In this document: piece after piece, positions 63,194 through 64,000 of the stretch
Numbering within the stretch: the first letter of the stretch is position 1
Layout of the letters: the number at the start of each line of letters is the position of its first letter
Translations under genes and position numbers: made by a program
The notes under the pieces: generated by a model
What the model saw: the letters and a program-made list of their open reading frames with translations, nothing else
Databases searched by the model: none
Told to the model about the DNA's origin: nothing
NCBI RefSeq assembly: GCF_016827595.1
Contig: NZ_JAECMS010000002.1
Span: forward strand, 886,182-950,181
Source of the DNA: Luteirhabdus pelagi
GTDB taxonomy: Bacteria; Bacteroidota; Bacteroidia; Flavobacteriales; Flavobacteriaceae
Direction: 5' to 3'
Length of the DNA: 64,000 bases

Positions 63194-63672
63194 CCAATCA
63201 ACATGCCAGCAATTGTGGCTGTTAATAATGCCGCTACCGTACCTCCAATTAAAGCTTTAATTCCAAATTTGGCTAAAAGAACGCGTTTGCTCGGTGCCAA
63301 TACGCCAATCCCACCTATTTGAATACCAATCGAAGCGAAGTTTGCAAAGCCACACAGTGCGTAAGTGGCAATTACTATCGATCGATAATTGATAATCGCG
63401 CCCGCTTGCTTCAGTTCACTTAGCGAGGCGTAAGCAAAAAATTCATTTAAGATTGTTTTCTCTCCCAACAACTGTCCTACCACGGTAATGTCCTCGGCGG
63501 GGACCCCGATTATCCAAGCGATAGGGGCAAAGAGGTTTCCTAGGATATATTGCATGGAGAGTCCGCTATACCGACCATCGGTGTTTTGGACGATCGTCTC
63601 ATTAACTCCCAGAAGCGCACCAATACCGTCTTCTGTAATCCAGTTTAATACCGCCATGATAGCCGTAAATAC
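63190..63672 (-). pseudogene. C-terminal remnant of a concentrative nucleoside transporter (CNT/NupC), cut by an IS3 element
   Basis: The last ~160 codons of a Na+/H+ nucleoside cotransporter: GQLLGEKTILNEFFAYASL, GFANFASIGIQIGGIG and the final membrane segment. Family members are ~400-550 residues, so the N-terminal two-thirds are missing. The homology ends at 63672, where an insertion-sequence end (inverted repeat TGTCTTGTCC...) begins; reading continues in frame into the IS for a stretch of unrelated residues. The rest of the gene may lie beyond the IS, outside the window. Confidence 0.85.
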
Positions 63673-64000
63673 TGTCTTGTCCTGAAATAGGTTGACCATT
63701 TTTTGGTTGTTTAAATGGTTAAAAATTCCAGTTTTTCTTTGTTCTTCCGGTATGATCTGTACCGAATGTTCTGTTTCAAGTGGGCGGACTCTGGCGTTGT
63801 CAGGTCCAGGCTCCAATGGGTTCTCAGGTTGTTGTATGTAAAGATAGCTTTTTTCGCGATTTTCCTTGCAAGGGAAGTGCTTTTGATGGTCTCCCTTAGC
63901 CCGTATTCATATTTCAGGGTTTTGTTTATCCGCTCGGCCACCGCGTTCTCATAGGGGTCGTACCGCTCGGTCATGCTCATGGTCAGCCCGTTGTCCTCCG
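63673..64000. mobile_element. IS3-family insertion sequence (partial, right part)
   Basis: Starts at 63673 with a ~25 bp terminal inverted repeat beginning TGTCTTGTCCTGAAATAGG and contains the 3' end of the orfB transposase on the minus strand; the remainder extends beyond base 64000. It has inserted into the CNT transporter gene. Confidence 0.85.
63711..64000 (-). CDS. IS3-family transposase OrfB (C-terminal part, gene runs off the right edge)
   Basis: The visible C-terminal ~96 residues include NGLTMSMTERYDPYENAVAE, in which the last Glu matches the third residue of the DDE triad, then RINKTLKYEYG and ARKIAKKAIFTYNNLRTHWSL, typical of the retroviral-integrase-like core of IS3 transposases. 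The frame stays open to base 64000. Confidence 0.92.
   Translation of the reverse strand, partial: EDNGLTMSMTERYDPYENAVAERINKTLKYEYGLRETIKSTSLARKIAKKAIFTYNNLRTHWSLDLTTPESAHLKQNIRYRSYRKNKEKLEFLTI

Noticed and set aside
63190..63816. A 208-residue intact membrane protein
   Set aside because: Its first ~48 codons come from the IS end; only the part from 63672 down is transporter sequence.

Overview
The window looks like chromosomal DNA of a marine-type member of the Flavobacteriaceae (Bacteroidota). Signs are a SusC/SusD pair, a hybrid two-component system (HTCS), a T9SS type A sorting-domain protein, a coaX-to-lptC gene block, class II HMG-CoA reductase next to a GYDIA-type GHMP kinase, paired POT peptide transporters, a Bacteroidota-type promoter (TTTG, 18 bp, TAnnTTTG) and the small palindromes and short-period repeats typical of these genomes. 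Assignments rest on motifs read by eye; no database search was run.

Layout. 1-4507 (minus): the start of a CslA-like polysaccharide synthase, a DPM1-like glycosyltransferase, a NosR/NapH-like polyferredoxin and an NAD(P)/FAD oxidoreductase; a GH113-like mannanase diverges at 4633. 5663-21255 (minus): an almost unbroken gene run with the hallmarks of the arsenosugar (older name rSAM/selenodomain) cluster: radical SAM ArsS, AhpD-like peroxidase-like protein, glycosyltransferases of the TIGR04282 and TIGR04283 types plus a second DUF2064 protein, purine nucleoside phosphorylase, DUF547 lipoprotein, sterol-desaturase-like oxygenase, rhodanese, metallophosphoesterase and hemerythrin. Embedded in it are a SusC/SusD pair and a sodium:solute symporter. 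ArsM is not in the window. 21355-23036: a small basic protein, a tryptophan 2,3-dioxygenase family gene and tRNA-Phe beside a duplicated, decayed tRNA flank.

23216-30860 (plus): coaX, an outer-membrane protein, a TPR protein, lptC, a small membrane protein, a CBS/CorC hemolysin-family protein and a PpiD/SurA-like foldase, largely an envelope-biogenesis block. 30978-36305: a giant HTCS regulator, a secreted DUF7452 repeat protein and a structured candidate RNA. 36303-38533 (minus): isoprenoid genes. 38680-45006 (plus): a DPP-IV-like peptidase, two peptide/proton symporters and a thioredoxin-like protein, a coherent peptide-utilisation set. 45029-50309 (minus): comEC, NlpC/P60 lipoprotein, TfoX, lpxB, a small membrane protein and surE. 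50475-52951 (plus): sugar aminotransferase, galE and a small basic protein.

53008-62666 (mostly minus): fabD, a PPOX-fold protein, fructosamine kinase, folA, a 2TM protein, DUF427, DUF3124, the ergothioneine pair egtD-egtB, two TonB-domain proteins and thyA; a class V aminotransferase lies convergent to the ergothioneine genes. At the right edge an IS3-family element has cut off the last ~160 codons of a concentrative nucleoside transporter; the IS runs off the window.
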